Of a stretch of 34,764 nt of DNA, positions 14,771-24,073 are shown one piece after another. The DNA comes from an uncultured Verrucomicrobiales bacterium (lineage in GTDB: Bacteria; Verrucomicrobiota; Verrucomicrobiia; Verrucomicrobiales; Akkermansiaceae), in the NCBI GenBank assembly GCA_937928735.1, contig CALFVF010000021.1, positions 1 through 34,764 on the forward strand, written 5' to 3'. The notes under the pieces are model-generated. The model saw only the letters and a list, made by a program, of their open reading frames with translations. It made no database searches and was not told the origin of the DNA. Numbering within the stretch: position 1 is the first letter of the stretch; the number at the start of each line of letters is the position of its first letter. The position numbers were made by a program, and so were the translations under genes.

Positions 14771-15277
14771 ATGCTCAACGACATCTCGACAAGTCATGAA
14801 GTCCTTGGCCCGCCAATCATTCCTGGCTGGATCATCGTGTTAGCCTCCATTCTCATACTGAGCCTAGGCTATTTGATTTACTGGTTCTCTAAGAGAAAGC
14901 GCTCCCCTCAAGCACCCCCACCTCCCTTCACGCTCAAGGAGGCACTCCATGAGCTCACAGGTATCGAGAAACAAACTCTCAGTTCCAATGAACAGGCGAC
15001 AGAAATCTCTCTGCTCATGCGGCGCTTTCTCATGATTCACTTCGAAGATCCAGCTCTCTACGAGACTCACGAAGAATACCTCAAACGAGGCCATGGACTC
15101 GAGCACTTACCAAAAGCCTCCCACCAGCAGCTCTCTGACTATCTCTCCGAACTTGCCTCTATCAAATACCATGGCCCCACGGATGATCCATCTCAGATCC
15201 ACTCTCTCTTCGAGCAAACAGAATCACTCATGCTCGCTCTGGATTCGACAGTGCCAAAGGACATCACCGCGAAGTAA
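14771..15277 (+). CDS. DUF4381-type membrane protein
   Basis: A 168-residue protein with a single membrane span at about 18-39 (IPGWIIVLASILILSLGYLI), then a basic stop (SKRKRS), a proline linker (PQAPPPP) and a soluble helical domain (TLKEALHELTGIEKQT onward). DUF4381 proteins usually sit between DUF58 and vWA genes in MoxR-associated operons, where the tail is thought to scaffold the others. It follows the DUF58 gene after 8 bases. The expected downstream vWA genes are missing: the next gene is an unrelated transporter on the other strand. Confidence 0.85.
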   Translation: MLNDISTSHEVLGPPIIPGWIIVLASILILSLGYLIYWFSKRKRSPQAPPPPFTLKEALHELTGIEKQTLSSNEQATEISLLMRRFLMIHFEDPALYETHEEYLKRGHGLEHLPKASHQQLSDYLSELASIKYHGPTDDPSQIHSLFEQTESLMLALDSTVPKDITAK

Positions 15278-15345
15278 ACGGACAGAGTGAGACTTCGATA
15301 TTTACTCTACTACCTGTGAATTCTGCCTGATCGTTCATTGACTAA

Positions 15346-16284
15346 CTAACCCAGCCAGTTAAGCCCAAGGCCGATCACCAAGGGGGTTGTCACCAGAGCT
15401 ACGGCACTAGTCATGATCGCGACCTCTGTCGCCACCATCGGCTGTCCTCCGTATTTTTTACTCAGCATAATGGGCGCTACAGCCGCTGGCATAGCGGCTT
15501 GAATGACGATCACGAGCTGCAGCTCTCTGGAAATGGGCAGCGTAAGTGCTGCTGCTAATAATAAGGCGGGCAAGAGAACTAATCGCCCGAGCAGCGCCCA
15601 CAGACTAATGCGCCACTCTAGGCGAAAGCTGCCCAAGAGGTCTGACATCGTCGTACCTATAATGAGTAATGACACAGGGATAGCGCAAGCTCCAAGGGCA
15701 CGAAGCGTCTTCGCCGCCACCACGGGCACGTGAGTGTCTAGGGAGGAAAAGTTAAGAGCTAATCCTAACAAAAGAGCAATAATGGGGCCTTTGAGAAACA
15801 TTCTCCAAGAAAAGCGCAGATTTCCCGAAAGCAGTGCCACACTAAAAGTCCAGAATGCTAACTCGACACCGAGGTTATGCGTAAAAAGAACCCCCATCAC
15901 TCGCGGATCCTTAAAGAGAGCGGCGACAAGAGGAATCGCCATAAATCCATAATTGGGCAGGCCTGTCGCCACTGCAAAGGTACGAGCTCCTGAGCCCTTT
16001 TTTAGTCCGATGAGAGGGCAGAGTGCATACATCAGAAATGTTCCAGCAAGAGTGGCGATAAAGCCAAAGGCGATAGAGTCGATCACTTGTTTGGGCTCTT
16101 TGAGCGCTGAGTTTCCAATGATATTATCTAGGATCAACGCACCTAAAAATAAATGCACAGAGACATTCATGATCCCCGCATCATCTTCTTTCTTCAGCAC
16201 TCCCCAGCGCCTCAGACCGATTCCTATGGCTATGATCAAATAAACGGGGATCGCCGCGTGTAGTATGATAGAGGTCTGATTCAT
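15346..16284 (-). CDS. AEC-family (auxin efflux carrier-like) permease
   Basis: The 312-residue protein has about ten membrane spans in two halves, as in the AEC/Mem_trans family, with the broken-helix segments ATGLPNYGFMAIPLVAAL in the first half and VIQAAMPAAVAPIMLSKKYG in the second. Bacterial members carry organic acids such as malate or malonate, but the substrate cannot be read from sequence. It stands alone, convergent with DUF4381 and divergent from trpA. The 151-base divergent gap contains a TGCAAG/CTTGCA inverted repeat at 16325-16347. Confidence 0.88.
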   Translation of the reverse strand: MNQTSIILHAAIPVYLIIAIGIGLRRWGVLKKEDDAGIMNVSVHLFLGALILDNIIGNSALKEPKQVIDSIAFGFIATLAGTFLMYALCPLIGLKKGSGARTFAVATGLPNYGFMAIPLVAALFKDPRVMGVLFTHNLGVELAFWTFSVALLSGNLRFSWRMFLKGPIIALLLGLALNFSSLDTHVPVVAAKTLRALGACAIPVSLLIIGTTMSDLLGSFRLEWRISLWALLGRLVLLPALLLAAALTLPISRELQLVIVIQAAMPAAVAPIMLSKKYGGQPMVATEVAIMTSAVALVTTPLVIGLGLNWLG

Positions 16285-16324
16285 AACTCGTCCTCAATGA
16301 CTCATGAGGCCTTCCCCCCTCTGA

Positions 16325-16347
16325 TGCAAGTCTTAGCCGCGCTTGCA
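16325..16347. promoter_or_regulatory. Inverted repeat between AEC transporter and trpA
   Basis: TGCAAG (16325-16330) and CTTGCA (16342-16347) are perfectly complementary with 11 bases between them, giving half-sites 17 bases apart centre to centre. It lies in a divergent promoter region and could be a regulator site; this is a weak inference. Confidence 0.3.
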
Positions 16348-16435
16348 CCCTCGCTACAAACAACCCAGAAAAATTTCTCCAGCATCGCCCAGTAGTTGCA
16401 TTTTGAGAAAAACCACCCCATTCTCTGCGTAATCT

Positions 16436-17260
16436 ATGTCTGCGCAATCTATGAGCAATCGAATTGATGTCACCTTCCAGGCTCTCGCCGAAAAGAACGA
16501 AGCCGCCTTTGTCGCCTATGTCTGCGCTGGAGACCCGAATATGGAGCAGTCTCTCCAAATCATCCGCTCGATTGCCGATGCTGGCGCAGATGTCATCGAA
16601 CTAGGAGTCGCCTTTTCTGATCCTCTCGCTGATGGCGTGGTCAACCAGCTTGCTGCTGAGCGGGCTCTCGCTGCGGGTGCTACGATCTCTGCGCTCTTTG
16701 AGCTGATCCGCGCATTTCGCCAGACACACGACACAGCTCTTGTCCTTTTCACCTATCTGAACCCTGTCTACACCTACGGCTTTGAAGCCTTCCACAAGGA
16801 CGCCTATGCCGCTGGAGCAGACGGCATTCTCCTCCTTGACCTCCCACCGGACGAGTCGGCACAGCATACAGAATTCGCCCAAAGTGAAGATCTCAAGCGC
16901 ATTACACTCATCGCTCCCACCTCACCTCCTGAGCGCATCAAGGCTCTTGCGGAGTCTTCCCAAGGTTTCATTTACGCACTCTCACGCACTGGTGTCACAG
17001 GGGCTCAAGCAGCCCCTTCCGCAACCATAGACCAGACCGTTGCTGCGATTAAAGCACATACAGAGACCCCAGTGTGCGTGGGCTTTGGTATCAACACCCC
17101 AGAGCAAGCCGCCCTCGTGGCTAGTGTCTCCGATGGCGTTGTTGTTGGCTCAGCGATTGTCAACCAGATCGCCCAGAATGCTGAAAATCCTGATCTGGCA
17201 CAGAGTATTGGCGACTTTGTTAAACCGCTGATTGATGCGACGAAACTAGCTGCGAAATAA
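16436..17260 (+). CDS. trpA: Tryptophan synthase alpha subunit
   Basis: TrpA splits indole-3-glycerol phosphate to indole and glyceraldehyde 3-phosphate, passing indole to the beta subunit. The catalytic pair is present: Glu55 in IELGVAFSDP and Asp66 in ADG (E. coli Glu49 and Asp60). The phosphate-binding end (YALSRTGVTGAQ, VCVGFGINTPEQ, GVVVGSAIVNQI) is intact. One oddity is VAFSDPLADGVV where most enzymes read VPFSDPxADGP, replacing both prolines of that loop. trpB and other trp genes are not adjacent. The ATG at 16436 is used; MSNRIDVTF six codons in is an alternative that fits homologues slightly better. Confidence 0.96.
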   Translation: MSAQSMSNRIDVTFQALAEKNEAAFVAYVCAGDPNMEQSLQIIRSIADAGADVIELGVAFSDPLADGVVNQLAAERALAAGATISALFELIRAFRQTHDTALVLFTYLNPVYTYGFEAFHKDAYAAGADGILLLDLPPDESAQHTEFAQSEDLKRITLIAPTSPPERIKALAESSQGFIYALSRTGVTGAQAAPSATIDQTVAAIKAHTETPVCVGFGINTPEQAALVASVSDGVVVGSAIVNQIAQNAENPDLAQSIGDFVKPLIDATKLAAK

Positions 17261-17305
17261 GCGCGTTTCTGAAGGCAGAGTAAATCAAACACCAATGCCT
17301 AAGGA

Positions 17306-17321
17306 CTGTAGTCACCTACAG
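17306..17321. repeat. Hairpin overlapping the DUF1802 stop codon
   Basis: CTGTAG (17306-17311) and CTACAG (17316-17321) pair around TCAC, between the converging trpA and DUF1802 genes. The minus-strand stop codon (17316-17318) is inside the stem. It may help end transcription but has no T run. Confidence 0.3.
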
Positions 17322-17837
17322 GTTCTGCACCCACTCTTGGATATCTGCGGGAGGCTCAGGGAGCTCTAGCCAGCTGCGGCAGCCGCCATAGCGCTTCTCA
17401 TAAGGGAAACTCCAGACTTCGGGGAGCTGGAATGTCTCCACATAAGCCACGTGGATACTGCCACTCGCCATGCCTTTTCCCTCCCAGTCATAGCGCTCAC
17501 GAATGACTTCGTCTTTCCAAATATGGCGCGATCTCAGTGCCGCGACAGCCTCCCATGAGGTCAGGGTCTCAGCCTTAGTGGCACGGCAATAATACTCGAT
17601 ATCGATCTGATACCCTGGCTGCCATTCTTGTTTCGTAGGCTCCGATGACCAGCCCTCACTCTCTGTGCACATCTGCTGCTGTGCGTGAAAGAGAGTTGGG
17701 AAGAGAAAAAATGCTTCATGCTTAAAGGCAAAGCCCTCTCTACCCTCGTGAATGCCTCCCTTGCGAAAAATAATGTCCTGTTTCCCCGAACCAAGTGCCT
17801 CACAAATCAATTTCCAATCCTTAAACCCTGTCGTCAT
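17316..17837 (-). CDS. DUF1802 family protein
   Basis: The 173-residue soluble protein matches DUF1802 from its first residues: FKDWKLICEALGSGKQDIIFRKGGIHEGREGF and the following FFLFPTLFHAQ segment are the conserved core. Later parts (WEAVAALRSRHIWKDEVIRERYDWEGKG) are also typical. The family is widespread in cyanobacteria and PVC bacteria and has no established function. It is transcribed alone, convergent with trpA. Confidence 0.88.
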   Translation of the reverse strand: MTTGFKDWKLICEALGSGKQDIIFRKGGIHEGREGFAFKHEAFFLFPTLFHAQQQMCTESEGWSSEPTKQEWQPGYQIDIEYYCRATKAETLTSWEAVAALRSRHIWKDEVIRERYDWEGKGMASGSIHVAYVETFQLPEVWSFPYEKRYGGCRSWLELPEPPADIQEWVQNL

Positions 17838-18339
17838 GGTCTTACTTAATCAATGAAGACTCAGTGGTCAAGAAGCGGCAATATCAAGCTCTTGCTCAAT
17901 GAATACAACCTTAAGAGTCTCTCTAAAAATCAAAGGGGACTCTCAACAACCATGACAGCCCACTTAGATCTATTTCTAACCAGTTTTCTAACCAGCTTTC
18001 TTACTACTCTTTCCGTCATTGCTCAAGGCCTCTCCCGATGAGTTTCTCCCTAGGCTCTCGCGCTCAAATCGCACCATACACAACTCGTCTACAACACACA
18101 AAGTCGTATGAAAGCTCTCACCTTCTATTATGTAACTTTTTTACATTAAACTAGATAAAGAATCAAATTTACCACCTTACCCCCCTCACTGCTCTTCTCA
18201 TCGGCTCTTGAAATGAGGGTGCCTTGTCCCAAAAGAACCACGTAATCAATTTCCATTTCGCCCATTCATCCCTCTTTCTACTTCTTGCATTATAAAATCA
18301 AATCTTGCACCCAGTCTCTGATCACCCTAGACAACCACC
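17838..18339. other. Intergenic gap of about 500 bases before coaX
   Basis: The left part contains a 62-codon plus-strand ORF (17853-18041) with repetitive low-complexity content (LTSFLTSFLTT), arising from a tandem 11-bp direct repeat TTTCTAACCAG at 17973-17983 and 17985-17995; I do not call it a gene. The right part is pyrimidine-rich with an AT-rich patch at 18130-18170. A TATAAA at 18291-18296 could be the -10 of coaX, but no matching -35 was seen. Confidence 0.4.
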
Positions 18340-19080
18340 GTGAATTATCTTCTCATCGATAACTCCAACACACGGACAAAGTTCGCTATTGGCTCAGCAG
18401 AGTGTCTAGCGAACTGGCAAGCTCGTGTGCCGACCAGTGACATTTGTCCCAGTGTCCTCGATGAGACTCTTAAGGGACTGAGCTGGGATGCAGTACTCAT
18501 CTGCTCTGTCGTCCCAGAGAAAGCAGCACTGCTCCGCCAGTACTTCAAAGATCATCCCCTCCACGAACTCAGCCATCGCAGTCAGCTTGATATTGGTATT
18601 AACTACCCACAGCCAGAGCAAATCGGCGCTGACAGACTAGCCAATGCCCAAGCAGCTCACCACCTCTATGGCTGCCCAAGTATTGTGATTGATTTCGGCA
18701 CAGCCGTGACGTTCGATGTCATCGGCTCCCAACATCAGTACGAAGGTGGTGTGATCGCTCCAGGCCTCGCCGCTATGACAGACTATCTGGCGCGCCGCAC
18801 AGCGCTCCTACCCAGGATCGAAGTCTCCGAACCTAAGAGCGCGATTGGTAAATCCACCATTGAGGCAATGCATGCAGGTGCTGTCTATGGCTACCGAGGT
18901 CTTGTGCGTGAAATCATCAATAAAATCTCCTCAGAGCTCTCTCAAGCACCTCACATCGTCTGTACAGGTGGTGATGGCCCCATCATCGCCAAAGACCTCC
19001 CAGAGATCACGAATGTTGCTCCTGACCTCACTCTCGAAGGCCTACGTCTGGCCGCCCTACTTAACTTCCCAAACCTCTAA
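18340..19080 (+). CDS. coaX: Type III pantothenate kinase
   Basis: CoaX phosphorylates pantothenate in the first step of coenzyme A synthesis and, unlike CoaA, is not inhibited by CoA. The ASKHA-fold motifs are present: LLIDNSNTRTKFAIG at the N-terminus, NYPQPEQIGADRLAN, VIDFGTAVTFDV and GGVIAPGLAAM, with the C-terminal CTGGDGP. Length 246 is typical. It starts with GTG. The ROK kinase starts 26 bases after the stop, so the two are probably one operon. Confidence 0.94.
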   Translation: MNYLLIDNSNTRTKFAIGSAECLANWQARVPTSDICPSVLDETLKGLSWDAVLICSVVPEKAALLRQYFKDHPLHELSHRSQLDIGINYPQPEQIGADRLANAQAAHHLYGCPSIVIDFGTAVTFDVIGSQHQYEGGVIAPGLAAMTDYLARRTALLPRIEVSEPKSAIGKSTIEAMHAGAVYGYRGLVREIINKISSELSQAPHIVCTGGDGPIIAKDLPEITNVAPDLTLEGLRLAALLNFPNL

Positions 19081-19106
19081 TCTACCTTCTAACCAAAATC
19101 ATAACC

Positions 19107-20060
19107 ATGGACACACCTTTGGCAATCGGCATCGACTTCGGCGGCACTTCTATCAAATTTGGAGTTGTTTCTGAGAGCACCATTATTGATGAAGCTCCAC
19201 GCCTCGACACCCAAAAATACGCGGGCCCTAATGTGCTCATTGACGCCATGATCGACACGATCGAAGGCTTAATTAAGAAGCACCCTGGTGTTCGCGCTGT
19301 CGGCTTTGGCATTCCGGGCTTTGTTCACTTTCCTTCGGGCACAATCTTTGATCTCACTAATGTACGTGGCTGGAAAAACATCGGCCTCAAAGAAATCGTC
19401 TCTCAGCGTCTAGGCCTCGCGTGCGCAGTCGAGAATGACGCGAACTGCATGGCCACCGCGGAATGGAAATTTGGCGCTGGTGCGGGCTACAAACATCTCG
19501 TCTGCCTCACTCTAGGCACTGGTGTCGGTGGCGGTATTGTAATGAATAACCAAATGGTGCGCGGAGCCAATTACAGCGCTGGTGAATTAGGCCAGACCTC
19601 TATTGATTACCAAGGCCGTGTGGGTCACTGGGGTAATATCGGAGGCGTCGAAAGCTACATTGGCAATGCCCATATCACGGCTGCTGCCCACGAGGCCTTT
19701 GCTGCTGCTGGTCAAGAAAAGCCTCTTGAGGAATGCACTCCTGTCCACCTTTCTCAATACGCTCAAGAGGGCTCTGAAATCGCGATCCAATGCTGGGATG
19801 ATGTCGCCCGAAAACTCGCAACCACTCTCGTGAATACCTGCTACCTTCTTAACCCAGAGGCTATTGTCATCGGGGGAGGTGTCTCCTATGCTGGCAAGTT
19901 CCTTTTTGAGCCACTCGAGAAGTACATGCGCGCCCAACTCAGTGAGCCCTTCAAAGAAAGCCTCGTGATCAAACCAGCTCAATTTGGTAATGAAGCCGGT
20001 ATCTTAGGCTGCGCGGCACTCGCTATCGAGGAGGAGCGACAAGTCAGAATGACTTCCTAA
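19107..20060 (+). CDS. ROK-family sugar kinase (glucokinase-like)
   Basis: The 317-residue protein has the ROK ATP site IGIDFGGTSIKFGV, the catalytic aspartate in VENDANCMA (Asp111), LTLGTGVGGGIV, and AGELGQ (Glu160). It most likely phosphorylates glucose or a related hexose. Unusually the zinc-binding signature is gone: the histidine of AGExGH is Gln163, and the CGCxGCxE segment reads GHWGNIGGVESYIG with no cysteine, while the glutamate contacting sugar is retained. So this is a zinc-free ROK variant. It follows coaX in an apparent operon. Its C-terminus, RMTS, is part of a 13-bp direct repeat that continues past the stop. Confidence 0.9.
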   Translation: MDTPLAIGIDFGGTSIKFGVVSESTIIDEAPRLDTQKYAGPNVLIDAMIDTIEGLIKKHPGVRAVGFGIPGFVHFPSGTIFDLTNVRGWKNIGLKEIVSQRLGLACAVENDANCMATAEWKFGAGAGYKHLVCLTLGTGVGGGIVMNNQMVRGANYSAGELGQTSIDYQGRVGHWGNIGGVESYIGNAHITAAAHEAFAAAGQEKPLEECTPVHLSQYAQEGSEIAIQCWDDVARKLATTLVNTCYLLNPEAIVIGGGVSYAGKFLFEPLEKYMRAQLSEPFKESLVIKPAQFGNEAGILGCAALAIEEERQVRMTS

Positions 20061-20074
20061 AAGAATGACTTCCT
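20046..20074 (+). repeat. 13-bp tandem direct repeat across the kinase stop codon
   Basis: AGAATGACTTCCT occurs at 20046-20058 and again at 20062-20074, 16 bases apart. The first copy covers the first base of the TAA stop. It looks like a recent small duplication that lengthened the 3' untranslated region. Confidence 0.5.
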
Positions 20075-20089
20075 GAGAGAAATCGTGCC

Positions 20090-20127
20090 CTGAGAGCTCC
20101 CCTTAGAGCCCCTGGAGCTCTTCTCAG
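20090..20127. terminator. Hairpin between convergent ROK kinase and ilvA
   Basis: AGAGCTCC (20093-20100) pairs with GGAGCTCT (20114-20121). CTGA/TCAG just outside can extend the stem with a three-base bulge (20090-20127). It is placed between converging genes and may stop transcription from both sides, though T runs are lacking. Confidence 0.45.
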
Positions 20128-20178
20128 CACATCCTATAGCTCTAAATCGTCGTGCTCTGTATCGTCGTACTCCACTCC

Positions 20179-21768
20179 CTAGTCCTCTCTCAGTGAGGTT
20201 CGCAGCCCGAGGCTCTCTAACATCCCCTCACTCACAGGTCTCGCCGCGCGGATACTGCTCCCTACCATACTGTCGATGACTTTCTGGCAAGAGTCCTTTG
20301 CCTCTTGAGAATGAAACTCCATACCCACCAGAGCACGACCGACTCGCTCTCCTGAGTAGGCGTAGTTAAAATAACACAGGCTAGCGTGCTCTTGCACCTG
20401 AGACATGAACTCTAAAAACGCCCCCGGGCGCTCTGGGAACTCGATATTCGCAAAGAGAGGATTCTGGAATAACTCTGGCTGGTAGTTGATAATTCTAAAG
20501 TTCACCACATCATCTACACTCACATCTTGGCGCTTGATATCCCTTGTGGCTAATTCCTCATCCAGCTGTTGATAGTCCTCGGCTGTTCCCAGTAATCCTA
20601 GTACCGGGTATTGGTACTGGGAGTCCAAGCGGCCGTACTGAAGGTCGACAATGCTCACCTGTGAGGGCAATTGCTCAAGGAAATGCAGCAGAGTCCCTTT
20701 CCCCTCTGGAATCTCCACTCGCAAAAAACGCCTGTACTTTGAGCGCCTGCCTGTCTGGCTATTACCGACTTGGCGACTCCCCGCCTGGCGAGCGATATTA
20801 CCTAACTGGGCGAAATCCATATTCGCGCCGCAGACAATTGTCAGCACCTTCTCTGAGGCCTGAATCTTGCCAGCTTCGTAGTCTTTGACAATCGCAGCTA
20901 GCCCCATCGCCCCACTGGGCTCTGGGATCACTCGTTGAGCCTCCCAGAGCAGGCGAATGGCTTCCGAAACTTCTTCATTACTCACAGTCACTATGCCATC
21001 AAGTAGCTCCTGACAAATTCTAAAGGTCTTATCTCCCACCTTGCGCACAGCGGTGCCATCACAGAAGACATCAAGGTAGCTCAGTTCTGTGGGCGCCCCA
21101 GCTTCTAGTGCCGCCTTCATGGAAGCTTGATCCACACCTTCCACGCCAATCACCTGACATTCTGGCCAGAATTTCTTCAACCAGCAGGCCACAGCGGAAA
21201 CCAGCCCCCCTCCTCCAATAGCGATGTAGACACGATCAAAGGGCCCTTGCCCACTCATCACGATCTCATCGGCCAGAGTCCCCTGCCCACCCATCGTTGT
21301 CGGCGCATTATAAGGGTGCACGTAGACTCCATTTGTTTCTTCACAGAATTTCGTCGCAGCGATTCCCGCATCATCATAGGTATCTCCCACCAGTCGGATT
21401 TCTACAGCCCCTCCCTGCCCACCACCATGGCGCAGCACCTCGCGCTGCTTCACCTCAGGGGTGGAGCGCGGCATAAAAATAGTCGCTCGGCATCCTAGAG
21501 CGCGCGCCGCAAGAGCAATACCCTGAGCGTGATTCCCCGCAGAGGCCGCGACTATACCGCAGGCGCGCTGCTCGGGTGTGAGGGCGGCCATGGCATTGTA
21601 AGCACCTCGCCATTTGTAGGCCTTAATTGGGCCTAGATCCTCACGCTTCACCCAGACCTCAGCATCCACTCCACTCAGTGGCAGCACATGCATCGGTGTC
21701 TTCTCGCCAACAGCATACACACGCTCACGGGCGACAAGGATCTCTTCAAATAGCTCTTCTTTGGTCAT
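20179..21768 (-). CDS. ilvA: Threonine ammonia-lyase, biosynthetic, with two ACT-like domains
   Basis: IlvA deaminates threonine to 2-oxobutanoate, the committed step of isoleucine synthesis, with pyridoxal phosphate. The PLP lysine is Lys52 in AYKWRGAYNAM (most homologues read FKxRGA), with SAGNHAQG and the phosphate loop GGGGL at 185-188. A glycine-rich insertion (HGGGQGG, about 114-120) is unusual. The C-terminal 190 residues hold two ACT-like modules for feedback control by isoleucine and valine (RRFLRVEIPEGKGTLLHFLE and ANIEFPERPGAFLEFM). The joining linker is short and polar (RQVGNSQTGRRSKY). It lies divergent from leuC, another branched-chain gene. Confidence 0.95.
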   Translation of the reverse strand: MTKEELFEEILVARERVYAVGEKTPMHVLPLSGVDAEVWVKREDLGPIKAYKWRGAYNAMAALTPEQRACGIVAASAGNHAQGIALAARALGCRATIFMPRSTPEVKQREVLRHGGGQGGAVEIRLVGDTYDDAGIAATKFCEETNGVYVHPYNAPTTMGGQGTLADEIVMSGQGPFDRVYIAIGGGGLVSAVACWLKKFWPECQVIGVEGVDQASMKAALEAGAPTELSYLDVFCDGTAVRKVGDKTFRICQELLDGIVTVSNEEVSEAIRLLWEAQRVIPEPSGAMGLAAIVKDYEAGKIQASEKVLTIVCGANMDFAQLGNIARQAGSRQVGNSQTGRRSKYRRFLRVEIPEGKGTLLHFLEQLPSQVSIVDLQYGRLDSQYQYPVLGLLGTAEDYQQLDEELATRDIKRQDVSVDDVVNFRIINYQPELFQNPLFANIEFPERPGAFLEFMSQVQEHASLCYFNYAYSGERVGRALVGMEFHSQEAKDSCQKVIDSMVGSSIRAARPVSEGMLESLGLRTSLRED

Positions 21769-21778
21769 GGTCTCGGCC

Positions 21779-21790
21779 GAATCATGATTC
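21779..21790. promoter_or_regulatory. 12-bp palindrome just before the ilvA start
   Basis: GAATCATGATTC is a perfect palindrome 10 bases upstream of the ilvA ATG (minus strand). Its placement near the start suggests an operator in the ilvA-leuC divergent region. No other copy was noticed in this region. Confidence 0.35.
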
Positions 21791-21972
21791 AGCCTACCCT
21801 ATGGAGTCAATCGTTTGCACAAAGTGAATCTCGATAAAACTCCTCTCTGATCTCGCAGCTTCACCTCTAGGACTTCATCTTGAAAACAAACCTTCTTCAC
21901 TGATCCAAGCTTTGACAGGCTCACTATTTCTGTGCAACTTGCCCCTGCACTGAGTGAACCAGTGAAATAACT

Positions 21973-23379
21973 ATGGGTAAGACACTTTATAAGAAAGTAT
22001 GGGAGGCACACACTGTCAGCACCTTAAATGACGGCAGAACACAGCTCTTTATTGGCTCACACCTCATTCATGAGGTCACATCCCCGCAGGCATTCGGGAT
22101 GCTCAGAGACCTAAACCTCCCAGTCAAATACCCACACCGCACCTTCGCGACAGTCGATCATATTGTTCCTACAGAAAGCCAGCAACAACCTTTTGAAGAC
22201 CCACTTGCCGATGCGATGATCAATGAGCTTCGCAGCAACGTGGAAGCCAATAACATCCAATATTTCTCTCTCAATACCGGCAAGCAAGGTATCGTTCACA
22301 TGGTGGGGCCTGAGCAAGGAATCACCCAGCCGGGCACGACCATCGTCTGTGGAGACTCCCACACTGCCACTCACGGCGCCTTCGGTGCCATTGCTATGGG
22401 GATCGGCACCACTCAAGTACGTGATGTCCTAGCCACCCAGACTCTCGCGCTCAGTGAGCTGAAAGTCCGCCGTATCAATGTCACAGGCAAGCTCCAGACC
22501 GGTGTTTATGCCAAAGACGTGATTCTTCACATTATTCGCCATCTCGGCGCTAAGGGTGGTATCGGCTACGCCTACGAGTACGCGGGGAATGTCTTTGATG
22601 CCATGTCCATGGAGGAGAGAATGACAGTGTGCAATATGTCAATTGAAGGCGGTGCGCGCTGCGGCTATGTGAACCCTGACCAGACAACTTACGACTATCT
22701 CAAAGGGCGCGCCTACGCGCCAAAGGACTCTGAGTGGGATGAGGCACTCGCACGCTGGGAGAGCTACCGCTCTGACGCAGATGCTGACTATGACGATATT
22801 GTTGAATTCGCCGCAGAGGACATCGAGCCCACCGTCACATGGGGGATTTCCCCTGATCACGGAGTCGCAATTTCTGAGCCCATTCCAGACCCAGAGAAAG
22901 CAGAAACACCTGAGCAGAAAGCATCTATTCTAGAGGCACTCGAATACATGAAGCTTCCCGCAGGCACCGCTCCCACGGATATCGAGATTGATGTCGCCTT
23001 CCTAGGCTCCTGCACCAATGGCCGACTCTCAGACTTCCGCGAGGCCGCAAACATTCTCAAAGGCCATAAAGTCGCTGAGGGGATTAAAGCCATTGCAGTT
23101 CCAGGCTCCCAGATCACAGCCCACCAGTGCGAGCAAGAAGGTATCGCTGATATTTTCCGCGAAGCGGGCTTTGAGTGGCGCCATGCGGGCTGCTCCATGT
23201 GTCTGGCGATGAATCCCGATAAACTCACAGGTGATCAAATCTGTGCGAGCTCATCAAACAGAAACTACAAAGGCCGCCAAGGCAGCCCCACTGGCCGCAC
23301 GATTTTGATGAGTCCCGCGATGGTCGTCGCTGCTGCCGTGAAGGGGAAAGTCACAGATGTCAGAACACTCAATGCGTAG
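21973..23379 (+). CDS. leuC: 3-isopropylmalate dehydratase large subunit
   Basis: LeuC isomerises 2-isopropylmalate to 3-isopropylmalate in leucine synthesis, with LeuD. The aconitase-type [4Fe-4S] ligands are Cys347 (FLGSCTNGR) and Cys407/Cys410 ([11 protein letters not shown]). Other hallmarks are [23 protein letters not shown] and [18 protein letters not shown]. The length of 468 is typical. leuD follows after 69 bases and a perfect hairpin closes the pair, so leuCD are one transcript. leuA and leuB are not in the window. A TTGACA at 21912-21917 could be its -35, but the -10 is poor. Confidence 0.97.
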   Translation: MGKTLYKKVWEAHTVSTLNDGRTQLFIGSHLIHEVTSPQAFGMLRDLNLPVKYPHRTFATVDHIVPTESQQQPFEDPLADAMINELRSNVEANNIQYFSLNTGKQGIVHMVGPEQGITQPGTTIVCGDSHTATHGAFGAIAMGIGTTQVRDVLATQTLALSELKVRRINVTGKLQTGVYAKDVILHIIRHLGAKGGIGYAYEYAGNVFDAMSMEERMTVCNMSIEGGARCGYVNPDQTTYDYLKGRAYAPKDSEWDEALARWESYRSDADADYDDIVEFAAEDIEPTVTWGISPDHGVAISEPIPDPEKAETPEQKASILEALEYMKLPAGTAPTDIEIDVAFLGSCTNGRLSDFREAANILKGHKVAEGIKAIAVPGSQITAHQCEQEGIADIFREAGFEWRHAGCSMCLAMNPDKLTGDQICASSSNRNYKGRQGSPTGRTILMSPAMVVAAAVKGKVTDVRTLNA

Positions 23380-23448
23380 ATCCGCTCTCCGCTGCCATTC
23401 TTTAGTGCCTCAGCACATAAATATTCTCATTTTCACCACATAGTCACC

Positions 23449-24045
23449 ATGGCCATCCAGCCCATCACCACTCTCACAGGCAAGGCTGTTCCTATCGCTG
23501 GAGCAGATATTGATACAGACAGAATCATCCCTGCTCGTTTCCTCAAATGCGTTACCTTTGATGACCTAGCAGAAGGTATGTTCTATGACGAGCGCTTTGA
23601 GAAAGACGGAAGCAGCAAGAACCACCCGATCGATGACCCGAAGCACGCAGGAGCCTCTCTCATGGTAGTTGGCCCTAACTTCGGCTGTGGCTCCTCACGC
23701 GAGCACGCCCCTCAGTCCATCAAACGCTCTGGCTTTCAGGCCATCATTGGTAGCTCCTACGCTGAAATCTTTTTTGGAAACTCCACCGGCCTCGGCATGC
23801 CCTGTGTCTCCGCAGACCCTGCCGATGTTGAGACCCTTGCTAACTACATCACAGAGCACCCCCAGACAGAACTCACCCTTGACCTAACTGCTGGTGAAGT
23901 CCGCTATGGCGAGCACCGTCTAGAGATCAATATGCCAGAAGGGCCCAAAGAAGCTCTACTGAGCGGCCGCTTCGACTCGATTCAGGAACTTCTCGACCAG
24001 ACTGCTGCGATAGAAGAAACAGCGGCGGCGCTGCCCTACATCTAG
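23449..24045 (+). CDS. leuD: 3-isopropylmalate dehydratase small subunit
   Basis: LeuD is the swivelling subunit that completes the LeuCD isomerase. Hallmarks are GKAVPIAGADIDTDRIIPARFLK, then VVGPNFGCGSSREHAPQSIKRSGF and IIGSSYAEIFFGNSTGLGMP. Length 198 is normal. It is 69 bases downstream of leuC on the same strand and followed by a 13-bp hairpin. A short poorly conserved tail (IEETAAALPYI) ends it. Confidence 0.96.
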   Translation: MAIQPITTLTGKAVPIAGADIDTDRIIPARFLKCVTFDDLAEGMFYDERFEKDGSSKNHPIDDPKHAGASLMVVGPNFGCGSSREHAPQSIKRSGFQAIIGSSYAEIFFGNSTGLGMPCVSADPADVETLANYITEHPQTELTLDLTAGEVRYGEHRLEINMPEGPKEALLSGRFDSIQELLDQTAAIEETAAALPYI

Positions 24046-24073
24046 TTTCTGCTCTACCTCTGGGAACCATCCC

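Noticed and set aside
17853..18041. A 62-residue ORF before coaX
   Set aside because: Low-complexity translation of a tandem DNA repeat, no start signal and no family features.
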